A stretch of DNA of 64,000 nt from Leptospira fainei serovar Hurstbridge str. BUT 6 (GTDB taxonomy: Bacteria; Spirochaetota; Leptospiria; Leptospirales; Leptospiraceae): NCBI RefSeq assembly GCF_000306235.2, contig NZ_AKWZ02000010.1, forward strand, positions 496,001-560,000, given 5' to 3'. Positions 9,801 through 19,700 of the stretch are shown piece after piece. Under the pieces are notes generated by a model that did no database searches, was not told the DNA's origin, and saw only the letters and a list, made by a program, of their open reading frames with translations. Each line of letters opens with the position of its first letter. Position 1 is the stretch's first letter. Made by a program: the position numbers and the translations under genes.

Positions 9801-9960
9801 TCGAGTAATGGGTTACGATCGTTACCTTCGGAAATTCTAGCTCCGGCATTAAATTAATCTTTAATTTACTTAAAGCGATAAACCCGAATAAGATGAGAGC
9901 CGACCAAACCATAGAAATGGTGACCGGTTTGCGGACGCAAAACTTGAGGAGAGCTTCCAT
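6874..9960 (-). CDS. RND-family efflux permease (AcrB/MdtBC type)
   Basis: 1028 residues, normal length for an inner-membrane RND pump subunit driven by the proton gradient. The N-terminus MEALLKFCVRKPVTISM leads into helix 1, and the porter region starts MPELEFPKVTIVTHY. The relay motif in helix 4 is GIGMLFDTSNVV, with Asp403 as the single acidic residue where AcrB has two. Helix 10 carries GVVVDNAALYYEY with Asp934. The start codon overlaps the stop of the adaptor gene by one base. With the adaptor, the TolC-like protein and the second RND gene it forms a tripartite exporter spanning both membranes. The cargo is unknown. Confidence 0.95.
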   Translation of the reverse strand: MEALLKFCVRKPVTISMVWSALILFGFIALSKLKINLMPELEFPKVTIVTHYSNSSAEEVESLITKPISDSIGTIGGVESVNSESMEGMSVVTVQFSNHTSLDYAIIDVREKIDLVRDSLPQDASKPLVTRFDPSQSAFQEIVIFPKEGVQEKDLRGFLSDNVKVYFERIEGLAAVQFSGGYKKEISIEIDSEKMNSYSISLFDVRKAISLANVSYPAGTLPVGDKDYLVRAVGEFKSIESIGEAVVGNNAQGIPIRLASFSNVRQGYRERTGIARYNGKDCVIAYLYKESGRNSVEISERVKNELEIINQKFGREISAQSVYDESKFISESISGVTSSLISGMILAFLVLVFLLRNVKSPLILLTVIPASLFSTLLLFYLFGISLNMMSLGGMALGIGMLFDTSNVVFSAIERNLARGAEVKDAAVKGTLEVTGSVVSATLTTVIVFLPIIFFKSMIGIVFGEMALAITLALLMSLVASLTLIPMLTSVLYGIPMEPRFLTESVFKRSEEFHRNLLSKYEAKLSGYLDRPKPLFLLIGALFSVSVLFLFILPMEFIPRVDTGEFSILVKARNGSGLEATSEITRYVESLLLKEPVVKSVISRIGFEEDQIATRKKGNWGTNRASIRVVLKENSHLSSEKFISKIRSKFHFSEEVEIHFENSGDVLSSVVSPDSNGLSLEILGEDLSTLSEIGHNLKSKLAKLPGIRDARISMDDKSAEYALSFDTVKSSIFNLSNDYLSNYLRMANYGSVITKIKLAGKSSDVRLFFQKQDVNSLEKIMAMSVQSPQGNLIQLSQIGKIERMDSPLSIVRTGNSRVNLVTADVDFQESNAPYREVKNLISKMNLPDGYRIRFSGEQENIDKSFGDLTFSFILAIVLIYMLLASQFESLLYSLIMICTIPLMFIGVFPALFLFGKSLNVSSFMGLVLLLGVVVDNAALYYEYVHLLSKENIPLRKVITDSGKIVLRPILMNNATTILGLLPIMLELQKGTEFQSPMAIVVIVGLLTSFFFSLYLIPVLFFLLLKNKRG

Positions 9961-11444
9961 TACCTAAGAATCGCAGGACTGACTGGCATTCCGTCTCGCA
10001 ACTGAGATAACTTATCCAAAAGGATCACGTCCCCGTTCTGCAGTCCGTTCGTGATTTCTATTTCGTCGCCGTGCTTCTTACCGGATTGCACTTCGGTTCC
10101 GTAACATCTGCCGTCTTTCATGACGAAAATGGAGGTTTTTCCGGATTCATTGGAGACGAGCGACGTCATTGGGACCAAAATTGTAGGAGCGGGATCTCCG
10201 AGAACTATATTCGCCCGGATAAACATCCCGGGTTTTAATTTCCTGCCGACATTATCCACAATTGCCCGCACTTCGACAGTGTGTGCCTTCTGGTCTACTA
10301 GAGGGCTGACTAAAACCACCTTGCCTGAAAATTTGGAATCCTTAAAAACGTCTGCGGAAAAATCCACTCGCATCCCCTTTTTTAGGACGGTAGATTCAGT
10401 TTCCGTAATATTAAAGACCGCATAAACTTTATCTATATTGATTACCGTCAAAGCGGGTTGATTTCCCCCTGATCCCGAAAGCAATTCGCCCTCGTTTTTA
10501 TATCGCTTTGCTACGACTCCTTTCAAGGGGGAATAAACCATGGCCTCTTTCAGCATAGTCTTTGTCGAATTCACTTGAGCCTCGTGCGAGTGCATCACGC
10601 CTTCCGCCACTTCCAATTCGGCCTTTTCTATTTCGGTATTGATTTCCTTTAGTAGATTCAGCTTTTCTTCCTTCGATTTCGGGAGTGCAAAGCCGTTACG
10701 AATAATATCTTCGTCCGTCAATCCGATACTATGAATCTCTAAATCCCGTTTTGCGATACTGAAGCTCGACTCTTTCGCGGTAAGATTAAGCTTGGCATTC
10801 TCGAACTCTTCCCGACTCAGACCGCCGGCTTTATAAACTTCCTCTATACCGAAGAAGGTGTTCTTCGATTTCTCAAGATCCTCCTTCGTTTTCTCGTAGA
10901 TAACTTTACTTTTTTCCATCTCTTGAAGCTTGGCAAAAATTCCCATTTTTGCCTTCTCATACTTCTCTCGTGCAAGCCTTACTTGGGACTTAGATGATTC
11001 CAAGGTCGCCTGCTGCTTCATGAGTTCGAGCTCCATCTGCAGACTTTCTACTTGAAAAAGCTTCTGTCCTTGATGAACGTCCTCTCCCTCTTTAACGAAA
11101 AACTTTTCGACTCGACCTCCGATTTTGGAATAGAGATCAACCTTATCGGTGAAGTCGATCAAACCGGATACGTCTATATTGGGTGAAATCAGTTTAGACT
11201 CGACCTGCTTTGCCGAAACGGACATTGCCGATTGACTACCGGGTTCTCCTTCGGAGATTTCGTCTTTACCTTTCGAACCGAAATCCAAGGGCTTAAAAAT
11301 GGCTGCCCCCGACCTGGAAAGGAACGAGTTTGAATTTCCTTTCACAAGCTTGGAATAAAGCAGATAAAGAACCAAATAAATAGCCAAAGCCGATAAAACG
11401 AATCTGCCGGGCTTACCGAATAAAGAGGACCGAATTGATGACAT
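9960..11444 (-). CDS. Periplasmic adaptor (HlyD/RND membrane fusion protein)
   Basis: 494 residues. A single N-terminal transmembrane helix (about 14-30, FVLSALAIYLVLYLLY) anchors it in the inner membrane. A lipoyl half-motif (KIGGRVEKFFVKEGEDVHQG) near residues 107-126 is followed by a long Lys/Glu-rich alpha-helical hairpin (about 130-300). The second lipoyl half (VYSPLKGVVAKRYKNEGE), a beta-barrel and a membrane-proximal domain (GTEVQSGKKHGDEIEI) complete it. This is the standard adaptor order. The helical hairpin is long and would meet the TolC-like protein. The gene lies directly upstream of the RND gene, overlapping it by one base. Confidence 0.93.
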   Translation of the reverse strand: MSSIRSSLFGKPGRFVLSALAIYLVLYLLYSKLVKGNSNSFLSRSGAAIFKPLDFGSKGKDEISEGEPGSQSAMSVSAKQVESKLISPNIDVSGLIDFTDKVDLYSKIGGRVEKFFVKEGEDVHQGQKLFQVESLQMELELMKQQATLESSKSQVRLAREKYEKAKMGIFAKLQEMEKSKVIYEKTKEDLEKSKNTFFGIEEVYKAGGLSREEFENAKLNLTAKESSFSIAKRDLEIHSIGLTDEDIIRNGFALPKSKEEKLNLLKEINTEIEKAELEVAEGVMHSHEAQVNSTKTMLKEAMVYSPLKGVVAKRYKNEGELLSGSGGNQPALTVINIDKVYAVFNITETESTVLKKGMRVDFSADVFKDSKFSGKVVLVSPLVDQKAHTVEVRAIVDNVGRKLKPGMFIRANIVLGDPAPTILVPMTSLVSNESGKTSIFVMKDGRCYGTEVQSGKKHGDEIEITNGLQNGDVILLDKLSQLRDGMPVSPAILR

Positions 11445-11483
11445 ACGATAATATCCGTTTACGTTTCTAATGATCGGTTTAAG

Positions 11484-12116
11484 CTATTCTTTCGAAGTGA
11501 GGTTTTCGAACTTTCGTTGGTGAAAATTTGCTTTTTGCGTAATATTTGCTTTTTTGTAAATTTCCGCCAATCTTTTGTGAGCCAATGCCAGCGGAAGTGT
11601 TTGTAAAACGACTTGGTTATAACTTTGAATCGCCTGATCCGTCTTTCCGGATTCTTCCAGCAAACGGCCGTTCATAAAAAGCAGCTCGATATTACCGGCA
11701 TCGCGTTTCGCAAAAGACTGAATATTATCGAAAAGAGATTTATCTCGAATTCCCGCCGCAAATTGGGTTTTTATAATCCATAGCAAAGGAGTTAAATTCT
11801 CACGATCCTTGTCGTATGCTTCGGTAAAACACTTTAAGGCATCCTGGAACTTCATATCGAAATAATAGGCTCTGCCCAACGTAAAAGAGACGTCTTTATA
11901 ATCGGGTTTGGCATCGTAAACTTCCTTTAAAAGCTTAGCAGCCTCCACTCTTTTATTCGCCCAAAAAAGCCCCTGAGCTTTATTATATTTTTCTTCTAAT
12001 TTCTTTTCGTCGGGGCCGCACTGGTTAAAAAGAAATAACGACGCAACGATAAGTAAACCGATCGGCACCCTTCTCGATCTAATTCTAAATGATGTAACTA
12101 AAGTATTTTCCACCAA
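11484..12116 (-). CDS. TPR-repeat lipoprotein of the export operon
   Basis: About 210 residues. The signal segment IGLLIVASLFLF is followed by NQC, a lipobox in the loose leptospiral style. The mature part carries tandem tetratricopeptide-like helices (for example AQGLFWANKRVEAAKLLKEV, ALKCFTEAYDKD and AIQSYNQVVLQ). TPR lipoproteins usually act as docking platforms in the periplasm. The reading frame begins with TTG at 12116 or GTG at 12113 and overlaps the upstream gene by about 19 bases, so translation is probably coupled. The position inside the RND operon suggests assembly or cargo delivery; that role is inferred. Confidence 0.75.
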   Translation of the reverse strand: MVENTLVTSFRIRSRRVPIGLLIVASLFLFNQCGPDEKKLEEKYNKAQGLFWANKRVEAAKLLKEVYDAKPDYKDVSFTLGRAYYFDMKFQDALKCFTEAYDKDRENLTPLLWIIKTQFAAGIRDKSLFDNIQSFAKRDAGNIELLFMNGRLLEESGKTDQAIQSYNQVVLQTLPLALAHKRLAEIYKKANITQKANFHQRKFENLTSKE

Positions 12117-12730
12117 GGTTTCTTCTCTTCCCTCTTATCTATTTTATCTATGATCCTCGTGCAAATCACCTTCAGTAGCTCCGCTTCAGTTAACACTTTC
12201 CCTTCTATGGTATAATTAATGCTACTGACGATTTTGCCCGATTTATCGAAGACCTCTAAAAAGACTATTCCACTTTCCGTCTTATCGATTAGTCGACGAT
12301 TGTCACCCATCGATATCGCACCCTGGATAAGAAAATCGAAGTTCGTAACGCTTTGAACGGATTTGATTTCCGATTCTTTTAAAAGCCTGGAACTCAAATC
12401 CGAACTGATATGCCCTGGGTCTCCCGCTAGTAACGCTTTATTACCTTCGGCTCCGAGTAGGAGGTCCTTCTTCGGGTTTCCTTCATCGCCTTTTACATAA
12501 TCATCGATCACTAAGATTCCGTAACCGGCATCCAATAATTCGAATTTAAGCATGCTAGTTAAATTTTTCGTATTAAATGGATCGAAATGGTTATCTCTGT
12601 TTTCGATGAAACCGAGCAGATACGTGGATTTTACTGCTTCCCGTTTCGTTGCAACTCGGATTGCCCCGGTATTAAAATAGCTGCAGTCAATGACCAAAAT
12701 AGCAAGTAAGATGAATGACATTCGTCTCAT
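12098..12730 (-). CDS. Hypothetical lipoprotein of the export operon
   Basis: The protein has a short hydrophobic signal (MSFILLAILVI) ending in DCSY, so the Cys is probably lipidated. The mature part of about 190 residues begins GAIRVATKREAVKSTYLLG. It has a mixed alpha/beta look, with an FDFLIQGAISM strand and an FLEVFDKSGKIVSS strand reminiscent of the LpoB/CsgG-like lipoprotein fold, but I do not claim membership. The C-terminus is basic and aromatic (EEKKPWWKIL). The frame is open from 12766; the ATG at 12730 has GAGG upstream and places the signal peptide properly. It sits between the Ig-like and TPR lipoprotein genes. Confidence 0.6.
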   Translation of the reverse strand: MRRMSFILLAILVIDCSYFNTGAIRVATKREAVKSTYLLGFIENRDNHFDPFNTKNLTSMLKFELLDAGYGILVIDDYVKGDEGNPKKDLLLGAEGNKALLAGDPGHISSDLSSRLLKESEIKSVQSVTNFDFLIQGAISMGDNRRLIDKTESGIVFLEVFDKSGKIVSSINYTIEGKVLTEAELLKVICTRIIDKIDKREEKKPWWKIL

Positions 12731-12769
12731 TGATTCTTTACCTCGTAAAAATTCATACCCCTCCATAGA

Positions 12770-14608
12770 TCATTGACTCACGAATGAGAACGAGAAAGGA
12801 GTAAGTAATTGTCTTCCATTAACGTCCGTCGCCGAATTTGCCACTTGTAGGGTATAAACGGGACCGTTCGGATCGGTCGCAATTACGGTGTAAGGAATAG
12901 CACTCGTAAAGTCGAACCCGGCCCTTGTCATATTATAATCGCCCGATGCGCCGAAGGCACTGCTGCCCCCGCAGCTGGATTCGATCTCCGAGAATTCCAA
13001 ATCCAGCACTCGACACCCGTAAGGAAAGGAAAGTTGACAATCCCTCCAGACCCATGTAGCCAACCGGATTACCGTGGAAGTCCCGGTAATCCGGTTTAAG
13101 GAAATCGCATTCATCGTCGTGCGAGCGTCCATATAATTATTGAATATGATTCGGAAATCATCCGTTGTTTGATCTGCGCAAGCGGCCGCATCATTAAGAC
13201 CGTCGTCTCCTCCGCGGAACTGATATGCGCTAGGAGAAAGGATCTGCTGTGAGTAATCCCACCAACAAAAACCCATCGACCAATTCCCGCCAGTGGAACT
13301 ACCGGAACCGGGAAACGACGTTGCACAACCGGGTTGACTAACTAAACCTACTGACTGGACCGACGGAGACGGATTGATTCCGCCTGCGACAAAAGAGGCG
13401 CCGATCGCTTGCTGCAATGGAACGAGATTTGCACTCAATGCGCCGGTTCCGATGGCGACCGTATAACGGGTTCCGAATCCTAACGTAGAATCCGAAACGA
13501 GCGTAAGTGTTTGATTTCCGTTCGACCAAGTATAGCTACCTGAAATTGCCGGGGAAAACGAAATCGCGTTTTGCACACTCTGCGTGTTCATCGGTAATCC
13601 GAAATTGAAAACGACCGTATTGGTTGTGGGATCGCCTAAACAAGCGTTCGTAACGTTACTTGTCAGAATATTCGACGCGGTTCCGATACCTGCCTGGCAG
13701 CCTGCCTGAGAACCGGTTAATACTGTGAGTGAAGTTACAGTCGGTGTCGCATTTCCGGAACCGACTAAAAAGCTTCCTTGCACGCTTTGTTTCATCAAGA
13801 TTCCACCACTATCCGCCGCACTTCCGCCAACAGTAAACGTATACCTTTGGTTCAACGCTAGCGCGTTATCCGGAGTAAATGTGAGAATGCTCCCGGATGA
13901 CCAGACAAAACTCCCTGAAACACTGGGACTAATCGATATTGCGGAATTTGTCGAGTTGGGATCCATTGCTCTCGAAAAATTGATAATGATTTGGTTTTGG
14001 TTTGGGTCCCCCATACACGCATTCAAGACGGACCCATTAAGAAAGTCGGTTAGAGAAGCGCCAGCCGTATTGCAAGCAGATGTAGTTCCTGCATAGACGT
14101 ACATGTTGGTTACAGTCGGATTCGAACCTAAAGAACCGCCCGAAGCGGAACCTCCTACCGCTACGGAAGCGCTAAACGGGTTCTCGATGTCCATACCGTT
14201 GGGATCTTCGCAAGACTTCGTCAGTGTAAACGTATAGGTTCCCGGATTTAGCGCTGCAGTCGGAGAAAATGTGAGAATAAGACCGTTCGTATTGCTGAAA
14301 AAACCGGAGGTAGCGGGAGACATGGTAAAAGCGGTTTGGCAACTATTGACATTCATAGCTCGACTGAAACCGATCGAAAATGATTGGCTCGTAGGCAAAT
14401 TCTGTGCGCCTGTAGTAGGATTGCTAAATAGAACTTTGGGAGGCGCCGTCTCCCCGATAAAAGGGTCGATTTTCAATAATTTATCCGAAAGCTTTTGACA
14501 ATTCCCGAAACCAAACACCGATAAAATAACGAGAGCCGGCAATAAGCTCTTTTTTTGAAATCCTCGTTTCATTTTCATAGACCCTAAAATATTTATAAAT
14601 TCTCTCAT
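12770..14608 (-). CDS. Ig-like (Big_5/SbsA-type) repeat lipoprotein of the export operon
   Basis: About 612 residues. A signal segment (LLPALVILSVFGFG) ends at NCQK, so it is probably a lipoprotein. The mature part contains about four bacterial Ig-like repeats of the Big_5 type, each starting with a PTV/PSV element and containing an 'F-S-x-A/P-M-N/D' core and a TPG/TLA-N-R-YT-F strand. A more divergent Cys-rich C-terminal domain follows. Such domains build stalks on the cell surface or in the periplasm. The frame is open from a GTG at 14620; the ATG at 14608 has GGAG six bases upstream, and ATGs at 14578 and 14572 are alternatives. It begins a few bases after the TolC-like gene. Confidence 0.75.
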   Translation of the reverse strand: MREFINILGSMKMKRGFQKKSLLPALVILSVFGFGNCQKLSDKLLKIDPFIGETAPPKVLFSNPTTGAQNLPTSQSFSIGFSRAMNVNSCQTAFTMSPATSGFFSNTNGLILTFSPTAALNPGTYTFTLTKSCEDPNGMDIENPFSASVAVGGSASGGSLGSNPTVTNMYVYAGTTSACNTAGASLTDFLNGSVLNACMGDPNQNQIIINFSRAMDPNSTNSAISISPSVSGSFVWSSGSILTFTPDNALALNQRYTFTVGGSAADSGGILMKQSVQGSFLVGSGNATPTVTSLTVLTGSQAGCQAGIGTASNILTSNVTNACLGDPTTNTVVFNFGLPMNTQSVQNAISFSPAISGSYTWSNGNQTLTLVSDSTLGFGTRYTVAIGTGALSANLVPLQQAIGASFVAGGINPSPSVQSVGLVSQPGCATSFPGSGSSTGGNWSMGFCWWDYSQQILSPSAYQFRGGDDGLNDAAACADQTTDDFRIIFNNYMDARTTMNAISLNRITGTSTVIRLATWVWRDCQLSFPYGCRVLDLEFSEIESSCGGSSAFGASGDYNMTRAGFDFTSAIPYTVIATDPNGPVYTLQVANSATDVNGRQLLTPFSFSFVSQ

Positions 14609-14623
14609 TCTCGACTCCACAAA

Positions 14624-16252
14624 TTACGGAACGGAAGACTCCATTGCAGCTGCGCTTTTTGGATCGCGATTGAATAATAACGCCGCTATGAGAGAATTCC
14701 CCTTACCTTTTTCATATCTGATTATCTTTTTATTATTTAAATCTATGTTAGCCGCAAATGACATTTCATAGCAGCTGATAATATACCCGACTAGAGAATC
14801 CGTGAGTTCTTGTTGCGATTTGAGGAATTCAAGTTCGGAGCTTAGATTTTCTTCTTTCCGGAATTGTCCGGCGCTGAGTTTCGCGTTGCTGATTTTTAAC
14901 GTCTCCCAATTTAACAAAACGCTAGAATTAGCGATTTTCATCATTTCCCAGGATTCCGTTACTTTATCCAGACTCTTTTGAACTTCCAAACCGACCTGAT
15001 TTTCCAGGTTTTTATAATTCATCAACGCTTCCGTTAACTGAACTTCCCCTTCCAAAATCTTTCGCGAGTACGAGAGGTTATCGAAAAACTGAATCCGACT
15101 AGATTCATACCCGTTGATACCGGGGCCAACAGTCTGATTTCCAAAACCCGGATAAGTTTGAATACCGGTTCCGTCTTTCTGAACACCCAAATTCCCGTTT
15201 GATTGAACTACGTTGCTACCAAGCGGAAGCACCAAATTAAAATTAACTCCGTAAATTTCGTGTTTTAGAGGAAAATCATTCCCGTTCTTACCGGCGTAGC
15301 CCCCCAAATAAACCTTTGGAATCCAATAATTATCCGCAATTTTCTTTTCGTTCTTCAGCCTTTTGACAATGACTTGGGACTTTTTTATATCCTCGCGAGT
15401 ATTAATGGCTTTAATGACGGCCTCTTCTGTATCGAATCGCGGAACATCTATGATAAAATCGGTAAATAGATTTTCTTCTAATTCAAGATCTATGTGAAAG
15501 TCAAGGGAAAGTATCTGTTTCAGATCCAAGATCGACTGATTGTATTCGTTTTTATATTTCAAAAAAGTGAATTGAGATTGTTTAACCTTATTGGAAACTT
15601 CTGTGAGTTGTATTTTAGAGATCAACCCTTGGGTAAACTCCGCTTTAGCTTTTTTTAAAGCCTCTTCCATTTTCTCTACGGATTTTCTTCCTAAAAGAAT
15701 CTTTCCCTTAGCGGCGAGCGACTTCAAATAAGCCTTTTGAATATCTAACTTCAATTTGGCCGCGTTGATCTTGAAATCTTGCTCGTTCAAGGTTTCGTTT
15801 AGCCTGGCGATTTCTACCTGCAGACCGGCTTCACCTCCGTCAAAAACGAGCTGCTGGACCGTTAAGCGAACGTCATTGTATAAATTATCCAAAGAGCCAA
15901 CGTTCGTATTCCTGAGTCCCATATACTGGACACCTACTTTCGGGAGAAATTCTCTCCACTTTTCGGTAATTACCAACTTAGTGATTTCTTTTTTAGATTC
16001 AAGTGTCCGCAACAGTACGTTATTCGTAGTACCGATTAAAATCGCTCTATCTAGACTCAATGGAATTTTAGTTCTAGATCCGTACGTTTTTAAAGATTGA
16101 GGGTCGATGGATTGTGGGCGAAATAGAATTATAAGTGCTATAATTAATAAAAGGAACTTAGAGCCGATGAACGAAATGGTCCGCCTAAGATCAATCGAAG
16201 CAGTAGCGACTTTAGCTTTGGCTACTAATCGTTTTCTAATGAATCCAGCCAT
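14624..16252 (-). CDS. TolC-like outer-membrane efflux protein
   Basis: 542 residues. The first about 50 residues form a basic region plus a hydrophobic signal (FLLLIIALIILF). The body shows the duplicated OEP pattern of long alpha helices with beta segments: LSLDRAILIGTTNNVLLRTLES, then LPKVGVQYMG, an insertion near residues 310-385 rich in Gly/Asn, and a second helical half ending with ELEFLKSQQELTDSLVGYI. TolC-type trimers form the outer-membrane channel for RND pumps. AAAGGAAG lies nine bases before the ATG. It is the first gene of the minus-strand operon that runs down to about 2410, so the promoter should lie in the 494-base gap upstream. Confidence 0.9.
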   Translation of the reverse strand: MAGFIRKRLVAKAKVATASIDLRRTISFIGSKFLLLIIALIILFRPQSIDPQSLKTYGSRTKIPLSLDRAILIGTTNNVLLRTLESKKEITKLVITEKWREFLPKVGVQYMGLRNTNVGSLDNLYNDVRLTVQQLVFDGGEAGLQVEIARLNETLNEQDFKINAAKLKLDIQKAYLKSLAAKGKILLGRKSVEKMEEALKKAKAEFTQGLISKIQLTEVSNKVKQSQFTFLKYKNEYNQSILDLKQILSLDFHIDLELEENLFTDFIIDVPRFDTEEAVIKAINTREDIKKSQVIVKRLKNEKKIADNYWIPKVYLGGYAGKNGNDFPLKHEIYGVNFNLVLPLGSNVVQSNGNLGVQKDGTGIQTYPGFGNQTVGPGINGYESSRIQFFDNLSYSRKILEGEVQLTEALMNYKNLENQVGLEVQKSLDKVTESWEMMKIANSSVLLNWETLKISNAKLSAGQFRKEENLSSELEFLKSQQELTDSLVGYIISCYEMSFAANIDLNNKKIIRYEKGKGNSLIAALLFNRDPKSAAAMESSVP

Positions 16253-16746
16253 TCCTTATCGCTTCCTTTAACTCTTGATTCCCAAGACGAAAATTTCTTA
16301 TAACTTCGCTGAATATTCCCAAATTCTCTTCAGCCGAAAATTGGAATCTCCAATCGATACAAACCGCATTTATTTTCATTTTTCAACGCCAGGAGCGAAT
16401 GTAATCACTCGTACTTGCTGCATTTGGTGCCGGATATATGTCACTAAGGATAAAAGTGTAGCCATTCAAATATATATTGCAATTTCTGCTATATCGCTTG
16501 CGCATTGAATCCATTTAGACCGATTTGATCAAAATGTTTCATTGATCACAAATTTTTGATCCTCTTGATGTAAACTTTCGAAATCATATGCAAAATCTGC
16601 AAACCAATTTCTCAACTCAGTACTTATTTTAATGTGATAAACGAAGCGATGCAAAGTGACTTAATATTTCCCGCAGTTTATAACGGAGTAAGAAAAATAA
16701 GCTATTATTACTTAATGAATAATTCGCTTCCTTTAAACTTAACCGA
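16253..16746. other. Intergenic region upstream of the export operon
   Basis: 494 bases without a convincing gene. It must hold the promoter for the tolC-RND operon on the minus strand and the 3' end of the DUF1566 gene transcribed toward it from the right. It is AT-rich. The only structured element noticed is a pair of TGATCA palindromes listed separately. No confident -10/-35 pair or terminator hairpin was identified. Confidence 0.5.
16526..16548. promoter_or_regulatory. Twin TGATCA palindromes
   Basis: Two TGATCA sites (16526-16531 and 16543-16548) lie 17 bases apart centre to centre. A third TTGATC is just downstream, at 16556-16561. Each is embedded in T-rich flanks (TTTGATCA, ATTGATCA, TTTTGATC). 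They lie about 275-295 bases upstream of the first gene of the export operon. They could be a protein-binding site or simple chance in AT-rich DNA; there is no independent support. Confidence 0.25.
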
Positions 16747-19700
16747 TCAGTTCGTTACACAACGAACATAATACGTACTTCCTTTGGAAGTAAACGGATT
16801 CATTTGGCCGTTATTAAAGTAAACGTACCAAGCATTAGAGGGCGATTGTGCATAAGAAGTCGAAGTCCAGTAGTAGGAAGAAACTGTCGCTGGAAAGGTA
16901 ATTGAATCGATCGAAGGATTACTTTTGGAATAATCAGCGATTGATCGGAGTTCGTTAACGTTGGGCAATCTCCATGTTTTTCCGGCGGTCGTCAGGGCAT
17001 TGCATCGATTTAAAGCGTTTTGCCAAGTATATGTAGTCGCCGTTCCGCTAGAACAATTTGAACCACTTAAACCTGCCGTACATAATTCCCAAATCAATCC
17101 GGTTCCATTATCCGTAACGAATCCTCCTCCCGAATTTACTGAAAATGTATGGGATGTCGCGTTTGAATTTTGAGCCGATACGCACATGATGGCATTTGAA
17201 TTCGGTTTCGTAACGGGAGAAATGGAGCCGTCAGACAAATTAACGATCCAAGAGAAATACGGATTACTAAAATTTCCGGTTCCTGTCCAAAGATTTACCC
17301 AATAATTGCTAGCTTGGCCGCTTGTCGGATTCGTGAATGCGCTAGTGTCTAAGGCGGGACTAACTCCGGAGCCGTATTTCAGAATAGTTGCCAATTCGGC
17401 CAAAGTTGGCAATCTCCATGTATTAATCCCGGCATAAGAACTTGAATTTAAAGAAGCGCAAGCGTTTAGGGCTGAGTATTTCGTTGGGGTTCCGCTAGTG
17501 TCGACGGAATAAGTCCAAGGTCCGATTGGGGTCGCACTTTTTGTGCAAGCTCCCGTGTGAATTTCCCAGTCCATTTGACAAGTCTTCCAAATTAATCCCG
17601 TGGAAGAATCCGTCGTAATAGAAGTGTTCGCCGTCGTCGTAACTTGGTAGCTTCTAGCGGTTCCAGTTTGCAGAGCGCCGTCCTGTCCCGTACTACTGCA
17701 AGGAACCGGATTCCCGTTTACGTCCCAGCAAGCCCCCTGACCTGTCGTTAAAATTCCGAATTTATTCGGGCTCGGAGCGGTGGTAAAAGTAATCTGAGCG
17801 GCGGTCGCCAGCGCATTCCCCGCTACGTCCGTTAAACTTGATGCTGGAATCGTAACTTGAATCTTTGTATTTTCAGGAAATGAGATCCATGACAAATCGA
17901 TTTGAAGAGTGGTGCCTGAATTTAACCAAGTAAAGTTGGCAGTTACGTCCGCGCAATTTAGAGAGGTACCGTCATATATGTCGGCTTCAAAATAAACGGT
18001 ACCAGACTGAGAAGCAGGGCAGGCATTTAAATAAGAAGAAGGTAATTGCGATGCGTTCGTATTCATACTTTCGCTAAAAACGATCGAAATCCTGGAACTG
18101 GAACTGGCAACCCCTAGTGAATTATTTGATGGAGTCGAAGATTGAATGGTAGGAAGGATACCGTCTTTAACGATTGTAGTACTCAAGCTTCCATACTGAG
18201 GCGCCAAACTTGCGTTTGCCACGCAGATAAGCACCGAATTATTTCCGTTTGAAAAATTCGAATTATTAAGCACGGATACTATCGGGGTTCCTGCCGTTGC
18301 ATTACCACCAACATTAGTACCTGTAGCTAACGTTCCTCCGGACGTACAATTCGAAGTCCCAATTAAAATTTGATATGTACCTGCGAGATCCGATTGCCAA
18401 GTAATCGTCATTGTCGAACTTACCGAAGCATTGATCGACTTGCTCGAAGGTGAGTATGAGTTAGCTGTTATTGTGGCTACGGCAGAATTGATAGTATAAG
18501 TGCTTGTCCCGACTGAAGAAAGATTACCTGCAGCATCCCTCGCGAGATATTTTAGCGTCGTCGTTCCCGAGGTTAAGGAAACGGGCGAATTTGAATAAGC
18601 TAAACCGTTTCCTACTACGCCTGTAATCGGATCGATAAACGGTGTGGATCCGTCCGTCGTATAAACTATCGTACAAGAGCTGGAATCGACACAAGCAAAA
18701 GATATATTCTGCGGGGAGGTTCCGAACGTACCAGCTCCCGGATTCAAGTTAATGGAAGGAGGAGTATCGTCGCGACTTATATTGAAGGAAAGAAATCCCG
18801 TTAACCCGGCCGTTACACAGAGATACATAGAATTTAATCCGACAGTAAGCTGATTCGCTAAAATCGACGATGTGATCGGAGTGTTCGCGGTTACGCTACC
18901 CGAACTAATGACAGTGCCGTCTGAACATCCGGTCGCATTTTGTCTTAAACTATAAGTTCCAGTTTGGTTTGATTGCCATGATAAACTGGCGGAATTAAGG
19001 GTTCCAACATTAATGCTGATGCTCGAAGAACTCAATGCACTAGTTATCGTTACGTTAGGTATATTATGATTTACTTGATATACGGCCGTATGAATCGTCG
19101 ATTCGGAATTCCCTGCTAAATCGCGACAAAAATATTTAACCGTATAGGTCCCATCTCCCGCACTGCCGATCGTAAAACTCGTTGCGGCAGGATCCATTAC
19201 CTTACCGATCAAAGGAATAAAGTTAGGAACCGTTCCGTCGAGAGTATAGATAATATTACCGGGTGCAATATTATCCGAACAAACTACAGTTACCGTTCTA
19301 CTACCGCCATAAATTCCCGGATTAGGCGAAATCACGCTACTGGGAGAAACTACGTCGGACGCAACCGAAGAAAGAATTAAATTATCGGGAACTCCATCAC
19401 CATTCGTATCATATCCTTGGCCAGGAAAAACTATAACTTGATTTCCGGTACAAGCTCCGCCGGTCCGCAACGTAACGACCCCTTGGGTAGTGCACAAGAA
19501 ATAGTCCGGATTACCATCCCCATTGACATCGACTGCATAGGGATTTCCTGCAGAATTATATAAGATGATGAGTACGGGAATTCCTGAACCCTGTAAGGCG
19601 ATTCCCACTGCCGTCCCGGCATTGCTTGGATCGACGACGGTTCCTAAGGCTTGCGGCCCCGCATTTCCATTCAAATTTATTGTTTGGCCGACCGAGAACG

